Source: CAZSDU01 sp964605775 (GTDB taxonomy: Bacteria; Bacteroidota; Bacteroidia; Bacteroidales; FEN-979). From it: DNA of 61,877 bases. The stretch spans positions 1-61,877 of the forward strand of contig CAZSDU010000016.1 in assembly GCA_964605775.1 (NCBI GenBank). The letters run 5' to 3'. Positions 34,664-42,166 of this stretch are shown here, piece after piece (position 1 is the first letter of the stretch; every line of letters starts with the position of its first letter). A program made the position numbers and the translations under genes. Under the pieces are notes generated by a model. It saw only the letters and a program-made list of their open reading frames with translations, did not search any database and was not told the DNA's origin.

Positions 34664-35764
34664 GTGGAAAAAGCTTTGTTATATACGATCGGGCTTACCT
34701 TGATTCCCGGGGTGGGAGATGTTCTCGGGAAGAAGCTGATCAGGCTTTGCGGCAGCGCAGAAGCCGTTTTCCGTGAGCCACGCCTGCACCTGAAAAAATT
34801 TCCAAGGATAGGTGAATTATTGGCCGCGGAAGTGAAAAAGAAAGAAATTTTACTCATTGCGGAGAAGGAAATAAAATTTGTTGAACAATATGGCATTCAG
34901 ACCCTTTTTTTTCTTGATCCCGCTTACCCTCAGCGTTTGAAAAACTGTATCGACAGTCCGGTATTGTTATATTATAAAGGAAGTTCCACCCTTAATCCGC
35001 TGAAAACAATTGGGATCGTGGGAACAAGAAATGCTACTGAATATGGAAAAACCATCACCCGGAGGTTGGTGGAGGAACTCAAGGACCAACAACCCCTGGT
35101 GGTGAGCGGGCTGGCCTATGGCATCGATAGTTGTGCTCACCGTGCCGCCCTTGATTTTAGCCTGGACACCCTGGGTGTGCTGGGTCATGGAATGGACAGG
35201 ATTTATCCCATGGCAAACAAAGTTCTGGCTGAACGTATGTTGAGTCATGGAGGCCTGATCACGGATTTTTTGCATGGAACCAAACCCGATCGGGAAAATT
35301 TCCCTCGTAGGAACCGTATCATAGCCGGTCTTTCCGATGCCCTCGTGGTAGTGGAAGCAGCCCGAAAGGGAGGGGCGCTGATCACGGCCGATATTGCCAA
35401 TTCCTACAACAGGGACGTGTTTGCCATACCCGGTCGGATCGGTGATGTTTATTCGGAAGGTTGTCACTATCTGATCCGTACCAACCGGGCGGCACTTGTT
35501 CAGCAGGCTGACGATATTGAATATCTGATGGGTTGGAAAAAAGAAAAGACGAAACCCGGGGCAGAACAAAAGAAAATATTCCTCGAAATGAGTCCTGAGG
35601 AAGAAAAAATTACCGGACTGATCAGTGAAAAGGGGAGCATTGTGATTGATGATATTGCCAGTTTATGTGAAATTCCGATGGGAAGAGTTTCTGCTGCCCT
35701 GTTAAACCTGGAATTTGAAGGAATTGTAAAATGTCTGCCGGGAAAGATCTATAGCCTATTGTAG
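34664..35764 (+). CDS. dprA: DNA-processing protein DprA
   Basis: This 366-residue protein loads RecA on incoming single-stranded DNA during transformation. The N-terminal helical part (LIPGVGDVLGKKLIRLCGS) resembles a SAM/HhH domain. The Rossmann-like DNA-binding domain has GIVGTRNATEYGK (about residues 116-128), VSGLAYGIDSCAHRAAL, LGHGMDRIYPMAN and FPRRNRIIAGLSDALVVVEAARKGGALITA. A C-terminal winged helix (IDDIASLCEIPMGRVSAALLNLEFEGIV) is present. The start is GTG at 34664. The ATG at 34656 is out of frame. The last 9 bases overlap the stop of the convergent gene. Confidence 0.95.
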   Translation: MEKALLYTIGLTLIPGVGDVLGKKLIRLCGSAEAVFREPRLHLKKFPRIGELLAAEVKKKEILLIAEKEIKFVEQYGIQTLFFLDPAYPQRLKNCIDSPVLLYYKGSSTLNPLKTIGIVGTRNATEYGKTITRRLVEELKDQQPLVVSGLAYGIDSCAHRAALDFSLDTLGVLGHGMDRIYPMANKVLAERMLSHGGLITDFLHGTKPDRENFPRRNRIIAGLSDALVVVEAARKGGALITADIANSYNRDVFAIPGRIGDVYSEGCHYLIRTNRAALVQQADDIEYLMGWKKEKTKPGAEQKKIFLEMSPEEEKITGLISEKGSIVIDDIASLCEIPMGRVSAALLNLEFEGIVKCLPGKIYSLL

Positions 35765-36436
35765 CGATTCGGGATCGGTATAGGCTGCTTTCAAACCCAG
35801 GATAAATACTATCACCGTGGCACCAAAAGCAAACAAACTTAACAACTTAAAGTCGCTGGTGAACAAACAGAAGTTGTAAAGACCATGAAAAAAAGAAGCA
35901 ACAAGCAATCCCGTAAGGGAATAAAAAACCCGTGTTTTAGAAAATTTCGACATTCCGATAAAAAACCCTAAAATGACTGCGAACATGATGCTGGCCGGTA
36001 CGGCAATCAATGCATAGAGGGTAAAAGGGTAGAGTTTTTGAGTAAAGAATGGGTCGATAAAAAAACAGATCAGTCGCATCGTGACAAATCCAAGCGCTAC
36101 CATGATGGAAAAAGTGATGACATGGATGGGTCTGGTAATTGCTTTTTTTGGCAGTATCACATACCTGAGGACAAGAAACTTGGCAAATTCACTAGTAAAT
36201 CCGGAGATGACGAAAGAATAAAACAGCGTCCGCTTCAGGCTGCGTAATTCATTTAATCCAAGCATGTTGGAAAGAAGCTGTACCCCGATCAGAAGGATGA
36301 TCATGAGGGCTCCCCCAATATAGCTTTTGACCAGGAGATTACGGAAGGAAAGATCACATTTTCTCCTGAAATACAAATAAATACCTACTGCAATGATAGG
36401 TGCAAAAACAAGAGACATATAGGCAAAAGTTCTCAT
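35756..36436 (-). CDS. PrsW-like membrane protein with altered motifs
   Basis: This is a 226-residue polytopic inner-membrane protein with about seven helices, resembling the PrsW family of intramembrane metalloproteases. The family motifs EExxK and HxxxD correspond here to SEFAK (residues 82-86) and HGLYN (184-188). The first Glu is Ser and the metal-ligand Asp is Asn, so catalysis may be lost or changed. PrsW cleaves anti-sigma factors in Bacillus; an ECF/FecR pair occurs 14 kb away, but no link can be shown. It is convergent with dprA and shares 9 nt at the stops. Confidence 0.65.
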   Translation of the reverse strand: MRTFAYMSLVFAPIIAVGIYLYFRRKCDLSFRNLLVKSYIGGALMIILLIGVQLLSNMLGLNELRSLKRTLFYSFVISGFTSEFAKFLVLRYVILPKKAITRPIHVITFSIMVALGFVTMRLICFFIDPFFTQKLYPFTLYALIAVPASIMFAVILGFFIGMSKFSKTRVFYSLTGLLVASFFHGLYNFCLFTSDFKLLSLFAFGATVIVFILGLKAAYTDPESLQ

Positions 36437-36522
36437 CAGGCGGATGTTAAGGATTCTTTAACCAATTCTGAATAATTTCCTAATTTTACCGGATAAAGAT
36501 AGGACAATATTATGAATATGCT

Positions 36523-36540
36523 ACTTTTCATGAGAAAAGT
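36523..36540. promoter_or_regulatory. inverted repeat upstream of rsgA
   Basis: ACTTTTC-ATGA-GAAAAGT is a perfect 7-bp inverted repeat about 16 nt before the first possible rsgA start. It is followed by TTTTCTTTAATTTTTTG, which contains a loose -7 element. It is either an operator in the -33 region or a weak AT-rich hairpin. Confidence 0.35.
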
Positions 36541-36555
36541 TTTCTTTAATTTTTT

Positions 36556-37470
36556 GTGCCTTTGGAAGGGGTAGTCATTAAATCAACGGGTAATTCGGTC
36601 ATGGTACGATTCCCTGACGGAAGCCGGAAAGATTGTAAAGTTAAAGGCCAGTTCCGGATTCAGGGCATAAAGCATACTAACCCGGTGGCCATAGGGGATC
36701 ATGTAGAAGTTGAATGGCAGGCCGGCGACAGCCAGGGCTCAATTATATCCATCAGTCCCCGCAACAATTACATCATCCGGAAAGCAACTAAATTGTCGAG
36801 CCAGTCACAGATTATTGCGGCCAACCTGGATCATGCTTTTCTGGTGGTTACTTTAGCCCAGCCGCGGACTTCCAATGGTTTTATTGATCGTTTTCTGGTC
36901 ACGGCCGAAGGTTATCATATTCCGGCCAGCCTCATTTTCAATAAGATTGATCTTTATGATCAGGAAAAAACACGACTGTTAGACCGCTATGCTGAAATCT
37001 ATGAAAAAGCCGGTTATCCGATTTACAGGGTGTCTGCACTGACCGGAGAAAATGTATCCGTCATCCGGGATCTGCTGAAGGATAAAGTAAGTCTTTTTTC
37101 TGGTCATTCCGGCGCCGGAAAATCTGCTTTGATCACGGCCATTGAGCCTCCCCTTCGACTTAAAGTGGGAGATATTTCGAAGACACACCACAAGGGGAAA
37201 CATACTACAACTTTTGCTGAAATGTTTGAATTATCTCATGGGGGATTCATCATTGACACCCCTGGGATCAAAGAATTCCGCCTGATCAGTTTTGAAAAGT
37301 CAGAGATCCCCAGGTGTTTCCCGGAAATGGATCGCCTGCTTCCCCTCTGCGGATACAGCAACTGCACCCACATCCATGAACCCGACTGTGCCGTGAAAAA
37401 AGCCCTGGTTAATGGAGAAATCAGCAGCTTGCGTTATAATAGTTACCTTAGCATGCTCAATGATCGCTAA
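36556..37470 (+). CDS. rsgA: ribosome small-subunit GTPase RsgA
   Basis: This 304-residue assembly GTPase of the 30S subunit has the characteristic circularly permuted motif order. After an OB-fold N-terminus come G4 NKID (about residues 134-137), G1 GHSGAGKSAL (about 180-189), and then G3 DTPGIKEF. A C-terminal zinc motif is built from CGYSNCTH and EPDC. Two starts are possible: GTG at 36556, or TTG at 36562 giving MEGVVIKSTG, which fits homologues better. The CBS-domain gene overlaps its stop. Confidence 0.95.
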   Translation: MPLEGVVIKSTGNSVMVRFPDGSRKDCKVKGQFRIQGIKHTNPVAIGDHVEVEWQAGDSQGSIISISPRNNYIIRKATKLSSQSQIIAANLDHAFLVVTLAQPRTSNGFIDRFLVTAEGYHIPASLIFNKIDLYDQEKTRLLDRYAEIYEKAGYPIYRVSALTGENVSVIRDLLKDKVSLFSGHSGAGKSALITAIEPPLRLKVGDISKTHHKGKHTTTFAEMFELSHGGFIIDTPGIKEFRLISFEKSEIPRCFPEMDRLLPLCGYSNCTHIHEPDCAVKKALVNGEISSLRYNSYLSMLNDR

Positions 37471-38125
37471 ACAACTGATAACAGATGCCGTTATTCCCTT
37501 GAAATCAATGGATACGGCCCAGAGTGCCCTCATCATGATGGATGAATTCAAGGTGTCACATCTTCCCATCGTGGAGGAAAAGGAATTTCTGGGCATTATT
37601 TCCGATGCAGATATTTATTCCCTGAATGATCTGGATGAATCCATTGGTCATCATGTTCTTTCTCTGAACAGGGCATATGTTTATGAAGACCAGCATATTT
37701 TTGAGGTGATCAAAACTTTTTCTCTTTTAAAACTCAGCCTACTGCCAATACTGGATGCCAAGAATCATTACCTTGGGGTGATTACCCTCCAGTCTGTCGT
37801 TCAGGCGATGGCAAAAATGGCCGCTATTGAAAACCCCGGCGGTATCATTGTCCTGGAAATAAACAATAAAGACTACATGCTTGAGGAGATAGCGCATATC
37901 GTGGAATCCAATGATGCCAAAATACTTGGTTTATATATCACAGCACATCCGGATTCGACCAAAATGGAGATTAGTTTAAAAATCAACAGAATAGATATCG
38001 GAGGTGTATTGCAAACCTTTGCCCGTTACAATTACAGTGTTAAAGCTTCCTGGGCCTATGAAGATGCCTATCAGGAGGGAATTCAGGATCGCTTTGATTC
38101 CCTGATGAATTACCTGAATATCTGA
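37460..38125 (+). CDS. CBS-domain protein
   Basis: This is a 221-residue protein with a tandem pair of CBS modules (MDTAQSALIMMDEFKVSHLPIVEEKEFLGIISDADIY and the second, HIFEVIKTFSLLKLSLLPILDAKNHYLGVITLQSVV). A C-terminal ACT-like region follows (PGGIIVLEINNKDYMLEEIAHIVESND). CBS pairs bind adenosine ligands, so a regulatory role is likely; the target is unknown. I chose ATG 37460 (MIAKQL), which overlaps the rsgA stop by 11 nt; the longer version from 37412 would lie deep within rsgA. The following outer-membrane gene starts 3 nt after its stop. Confidence 0.85.
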   Translation: MIAKQLITDAVIPLKSMDTAQSALIMMDEFKVSHLPIVEEKEFLGIISDADIYSLNDLDESIGHHVLSLNRAYVYEDQHIFEVIKTFSLLKLSLLPILDAKNHYLGVITLQSVVQAMAKMAAIENPGGIIVLEINNKDYMLEEIAHIVESNDAKILGLYITAHPDSTKMEISLKINRIDIGGVLQTFARYNYSVKASWAYEDAYQEGIQDRFDSLMNYLNI

Positions 38126-38128
38126 TCC

Positions 38129-39565
38129 ATGAATCCGAATAAACAATCCGGATGGATCACAGGTGTCGGATTCTTTCTGGTAGTCCGTATGTTCATCGTC
38201 TTTCCTGTATCAGCCCAGTCTGACACTTCCTCTTTTTCCATAATCCATGCAATAAACCTGACAGGCAATAAACAGACAAAGGAAAGTATAATCCTGAGGG
38301 AGTTGAAATTCAACATGGGAGATACATTATTGAATAAGAACCTGGGAATGATATTGAAAACAGGGCGGGAGAATATATTCAATACCCGCTTATTTAATTT
38401 TGTGACGATTGATACGGCATATCTCCCCCGGACATGCTTGCTGGAGGTCAATATCAATGTTGTGGAAAGATGGTACCTCTGGCCTATCCCATTCCTGGAA
38501 ATTTCTGACAGGAATTTCAACGTCTGGTGGGAAACCCGCGATTTTAGCCGCCTGACTTTTGGCATTGACCTCACTTTTTCAAATGTCAGGGGAAGAAATG
38601 AAACCCTGACCTTGCTGACCCATTACGGATTTAATCAGATGTATGGGTTTTCCTATAAAATTCCTTATTTCAATGCCAAACAAACACTAGGAACAGGTTT
38701 TGGTGCAGATGTGGAGTTAAATCATGAAGTAGTCATTCAATCCTCTCATAATAAACCTGTCTATTATAAAGATCCTGTTTCCTTTCCTAAACAACTGATT
38801 TCAGCCTATGTTGAATTTATGCTCAGGCCTGATATTTACAGCACCCATACCCTGGGACTGGCTTATGATGCTTATTATCTACAGGACACTTTATTGCGGA
38901 TTCCGGGATTTTCAATGAGTTCATCCAATAGTCAGAAGTTTGCCACCATATATTATCAATATAAAAATGACCATCGTGATATTCAATACTATCCGCTGAA
39001 AGGGTATTATATCGATGTTGAGTTCAATCACTCCTTTCCTTTTTCCATTACCCATAATACCTACGTGAAAACGAACCTGAGAAAATTCTTACAGATTTAT
39101 AATCGCTGGTATTTTGCTTCAGGTCTTACCCTGAAATTTTCACTGGAAAAGGAACAACCCTATTACCTGCAAAGAGGATTGGGATACGGGCGTGAGTACG
39201 TTCGGGGTTATGAATATTATATTGTGGATGGACAGCATTTTGCCTTACTCAAGAACAATTTAAAATTTGCCATTATCCCCACCTATATTCTTCGTCTGCC
39301 TTTTCTGAAATCAGCGAAGTTCAACACTATCCCTCTGGCGCTGTATATCAATCTCTTTACCGATCTGGCATATGTTTACCATTATGAACAGGGTTACGGT
39401 GATGCCTTTTCGGGCGTGGGCAATAACCTTCAGAACAGGCTGTTGGCAGGGTATGGGCTTGGCCTTGATTTTACGACATACTATGATGTGGTTATACGCT
39501 GTGAGTTTGCCATGAATTTATTGGGTAAACCCGGAGTTTATCTGCATTTTTCGGCTCCCATTTAG
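38129..39565 (+). CDS. BamA/TamA-like outer-membrane protein
   Basis: This is a 478-residue outer-membrane protein. A hydrophobic signal segment ending near residue 30 (VSAQS) is followed by a single POTRA-like domain (IIHAINLTGNKQTKESIILRELKFNMGD). A 16-strand-type barrel region follows, with YYPLKGYYIDVEFNHSFPF, LGYGREYVRGYEYYIVDGQHF and the final strand VYLHFSAPI. The RGYEYY segment corresponds to the VRGY/F loop 6 motif of Omp85 proteins. It is shorter than BamA and lacks five POTRAs, so it belongs to the short Omp85/TamA-like group. It is coupled to the CBS gene. Confidence 0.78.
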   Translation: MNPNKQSGWITGVGFFLVVRMFIVFPVSAQSDTSSFSIIHAINLTGNKQTKESIILRELKFNMGDTLLNKNLGMILKTGRENIFNTRLFNFVTIDTAYLPRTCLLEVNINVVERWYLWPIPFLEISDRNFNVWWETRDFSRLTFGIDLTFSNVRGRNETLTLLTHYGFNQMYGFSYKIPYFNAKQTLGTGFGADVELNHEVVIQSSHNKPVYYKDPVSFPKQLISAYVEFMLRPDIYSTHTLGLAYDAYYLQDTLLRIPGFSMSSSNSQKFATIYYQYKNDHRDIQYYPLKGYYIDVEFNHSFPFSITHNTYVKTNLRKFLQIYNRWYFASGLTLKFSLEKEQPYYLQRGLGYGREYVRGYEYYIVDGQHFALLKNNLKFAIIPTYILRLPFLKSAKFNTIPLALYINLFTDLAYVYHYEQGYGDAFSGVGNNLQNRLLAGYGLGLDFTTYYDVVIRCEFAMNLLGKPGVYLHFSAPI

Positions 39566-39570
39566 AACGG

Positions 39571-39600
39571 TTTTTTACATTCAAAAAACGAGTATCTTTG
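39571..39600 (+). promoter_or_regulatory. nadK promoter
   Basis: TTTT (39571-39574), 18-nt spacer, TATCTTTG (39593-39600, exact TAnnTTTG). The ATG at 39630 is 30 nt downstream. Confidence 0.6.
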
Positions 39601-39629
39601 CACCCTGAATCAATAAAACTACCGCGGCC

Positions 39630-40511
39630 ATGAAAATCGCCTTATTTGGCAAAGATGTCGCAGAAAATGCCCTCCCTTTCGTTCAGGGGCTGATTGAAAA
39701 ACTCTCCGCCTCAAATGGGAGTTTATTCGTTTTTCAGCAATTTTATGAAAAACTTGCCGGAAGGATCATTTTCCCGGAAAATATAGGCCTTTTTGCCTGC
39801 CAGAAGGATATCAGGAATAAGGTTGATTTCCTTTTTTCTATCGGCGGGGATGGGACTATTCTGGATGCAATCAGTCTGGTGGGTGATTCGGGGATACCCC
39901 TGACGGGGATAAACTTGGGAAGACTGGGCTTTTTATCAGGGATTTCCCGTGAGGAGATACTGCTTGCTCTTGAAGAAATCAATCAGGGAAAATACACCCT
40001 GGAGTCCAGGACCTTGCTGAGTCTTGATAGCCCTTCAGGGTTATTTGGTGAATTCAGTTATGCCCTGAATGATCTGACGGTTTATAAAAGCAGCCCGATG
40101 ACGATGATCACCATTAAAGTATGGATTAACGGTGAATTTTTAAATGCTTACTGGGCAGATGGACTAATCGTGGCTACCCCAACCGGATCAACAGCCTATT
40201 CTCTAAGTTGTACAGGGCCGATTGTATCACCAGATGCGGAGAATTTTGTGATCACACCCATTGCCAGCCATAACCTTACGGTCCGTCCAATCGTGCTTAG
40301 AGATGATTGCGAGATCAGGATTAAAGTGGAAAATAAGGGAAATGATTTTTTGGTCAGCCTTGATTCTCGGGTGGAACGCGTAGAAAATACCACAGAACTC
40401 ATCATCCGCAAAGCCGGTTTTAATATTCGCCTGCTTAAACCTGACGGAAAGAACTTTTTTAGGACCATCCGGGAAAAATTAAACTGGGGGTTAGATAAAA
40501 GAAATGGGTGA
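39630..40511 (+). CDS. nadK: NAD kinase
   Basis: This 293-residue cytosolic enzyme phosphorylates NAD to NADP with ATP. The GGDG motif appears in FSIGGDGTILDAI (about residues 70-82). LGRLGFLSGI follows, and then the conserved ALNDLTVYKSSPM and DGLIVATPTGSTAYSLSCTGPIV (about 179-201). The length is normal. It opens the nadK - DUF6089 - uppS - bamA - skp - skp series, with its own promoter. Confidence 0.96.
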   Translation: MKIALFGKDVAENALPFVQGLIEKLSASNGSLFVFQQFYEKLAGRIIFPENIGLFACQKDIRNKVDFLFSIGGDGTILDAISLVGDSGIPLTGINLGRLGFLSGISREEILLALEEINQGKYTLESRTLLSLDSPSGLFGEFSYALNDLTVYKSSPMTMITIKVWINGEFLNAYWADGLIVATPTGSTAYSLSCTGPIVSPDAENFVITPIASHNLTVRPIVLRDDCEIRIKVENKGNDFLVSLDSRVERVENTTELIIRKAGFNIRLLKPDGKNFFRTIREKLNWGLDKRNG

Positions 40512-40582
40512 AAATTTCCTAAATTTTTGTTAAATCTCAAATAAAACAGCGATTTCAGCGTTAAGAAAGTGATCTTTTTTAC

Positions 40583-41380
40583 ATGAGTAAACAATTCGGC
40601 TATTTCATTTTTTTCGTTTTCATAACGGGCTCTGTCGTCCATGCTCAGAACCTTGAAGTTGGATTGTTCGGAGGAGGATCCTATTACCTTGGCGACCTGA
40701 ATCCCTCCAGGCATTTTATCGGGACTCAACTGGCTTACGGTGTACTGACCAGGTATAATGTAGACGACCGATGGGCAGTAAAACTTGGGATCACCAGGGG
40801 AAAGGTGAAAGGTGATGCTGCCAATTCGAATTTTCTTCCGGATCGTCAGTTGTCATTTTCAAGTGATGTGACGGACATCTCTGCCATGGCAGAGTTTAAT
40901 TTCCTACCCTATTTCATAGGAAGTAAAAGAAACTGGATAAGTCCGTATATTTACGCCGGAATTAGTCTTTTTTTCTTTGATCCAAAAGCCGGCGGTGTTT
41001 CTCTGAGTAGTTTGGGAACAGAAGGTCAGAATATTGGATATGAAGGAAGAAAACCCTATTCGAAAACGGGTTTTGGCATCCCGTTCGGCCTCGGTGTTAA
41101 AATCAGTTTAAGCAAAAGAATAGGCATGCAGGTCTTCTGGGAAATGCATAAAACCTTTACGGATTATCTGGATGATGTCAGTCGGACGTATTACCTGAAC
41201 GGGACAGAAATTGACCCGGACAATCCGGCTGAACTGCTGTCTGATCCGACACGAAATCACCAGGCTGGCATGCAAAGAGGGAATTCGAAAAACCTGGATT
41301 GGTATTCCATTTTTGGATTATCGCTGACATACAAATTTAATCTTGTTTTCAATAAGCGCTGCAGGGATTTAGATCACTGA
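40583..41380 (+). CDS. DUF6089 outer-membrane beta-barrel protein
   Basis: This is a 265-residue protein with a signal peptide (about residues 1-21, ending VVHAQ). A small barrel domain begins LEVGLFGGGSYYLGDLNPSRHF, the hallmark of the DUF6089 family, and continues with LAYGVLTRYNVDDRWAVKLGITRG and WISPYIYAGISLFFFDPKA. The gene consistently precedes uppS and bamA in Bacteroidota, suggesting a role in outer-membrane assembly, but the function is unknown. It ends with an unusual charged tail (KRCRDLDH). The start is ATG 40583. Confidence 0.82.
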   Translation: MSKQFGYFIFFVFITGSVVHAQNLEVGLFGGGSYYLGDLNPSRHFIGTQLAYGVLTRYNVDDRWAVKLGITRGKVKGDAANSNFLPDRQLSFSSDVTDISAMAEFNFLPYFIGSKRNWISPYIYAGISLFFFDPKAGGVSLSSLGTEGQNIGYEGRKPYSKTGFGIPFGLGVKISLSKRIGMQVFWEMHKTFTDYLDDVSRTYYLNGTEIDPDNPAELLSDPTRNHQAGMQRGNSKNLDWYSIFGLSLTYKFNLVFNKRCRDLDH

Positions 41381-41395
41381 CATTATGGTTTTCCG

Positions 41396-42160
41396 ATGGA
41401 ATTGAAGAGCAAAATCAACATAAAAAAACTTCCTGTTCATGTGGCCATCATCATGGATGGCAATGGGCGATGGGCAAGGAAACGTGGATTTGCCAGGACC
41501 TCGGGACATGAAAAGGGCGTGGACGCGGTGCGCCATACTGTTGAAGCCGCTGCAGAACTGGGCATTCGCTTTTTGACCTTGTATGCTTTTTCCACGGAAA
41601 ACTGGAATCGTCCGAAATATGAGATTGACGCCCTTATGACCATCCTGGTCAATTCCATCCATGGAGAAATGAAAACCCTCATGGATAACAATATCCGTCT
41701 GACCGCCATCGGCGACCTGAAAAGCCTTCCTTCGAAAAGTTACCGGGAATTGATGAAAGCCATCCAGGAAACTTCCGGAAATACAGGATTGAATCTGATT
41801 CTCGCCTTGAGTTATAGTGCCCGCTGGGAATTGGTGGAGGCTGCCCGTATCCTGGCCAGAAAAGTGGAAAGCAGAGAGATGAAACCAGAGGAGATTGACC
41901 TGTCAGCCTTCACCTCCTGCCTCACAACTACCTCTATTCCCGATCCGGAACTTCTGATCCGTACCAGCGGTGAATATCGGATCAGTAATTTTTTATTATG
42001 GCAGATTGCCTATACGGAATTATATTTCACCCAGACACTCTGGCCGGATTTCACCAAGGATGATTTCTACCAGGCCATTCTCGATTTTCAGCAAAGAGAA
42101 CGCAGGTTCGGGTTGACCAGTGAACAAATCAATGAAATAGATGGAAAACGAAGAAAATAA
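41396..42160 (+). CDS. uppS: isoprenyl transferase (undecaprenyl diphosphate synthase)
   Basis: This 254-residue cis-prenyltransferase makes the C55 lipid carrier for peptidoglycan and O-antigen. The catalytic Asp lies in HVAIIMDGNGRWARKRG (about residues 15-31), followed by SGHEKGVDAVR and LTLYAFSTENWNRP. The C-terminal PELLIRTSGEYRISNFLLWQIAYTELYF is the substrate-binding signature. The gene is 15 nt after DUF6089 and 6 nt before bamA. Confidence 0.96.
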   Translation: MELKSKINIKKLPVHVAIIMDGNGRWARKRGFARTSGHEKGVDAVRHTVEAAAELGIRFLTLYAFSTENWNRPKYEIDALMTILVNSIHGEMKTLMDNNIRLTAIGDLKSLPSKSYRELMKAIQETSGNTGLNLILALSYSARWELVEAARILARKVESREMKPEEIDLSAFTSCLTTTSIPDPELLIRTSGEYRISNFLLWQIAYTELYFTQTLWPDFTKDDFYQAILDFQQRERRFGLTSEQINEIDGKRRK

Positions 42161-42166
42161 ACCCGG

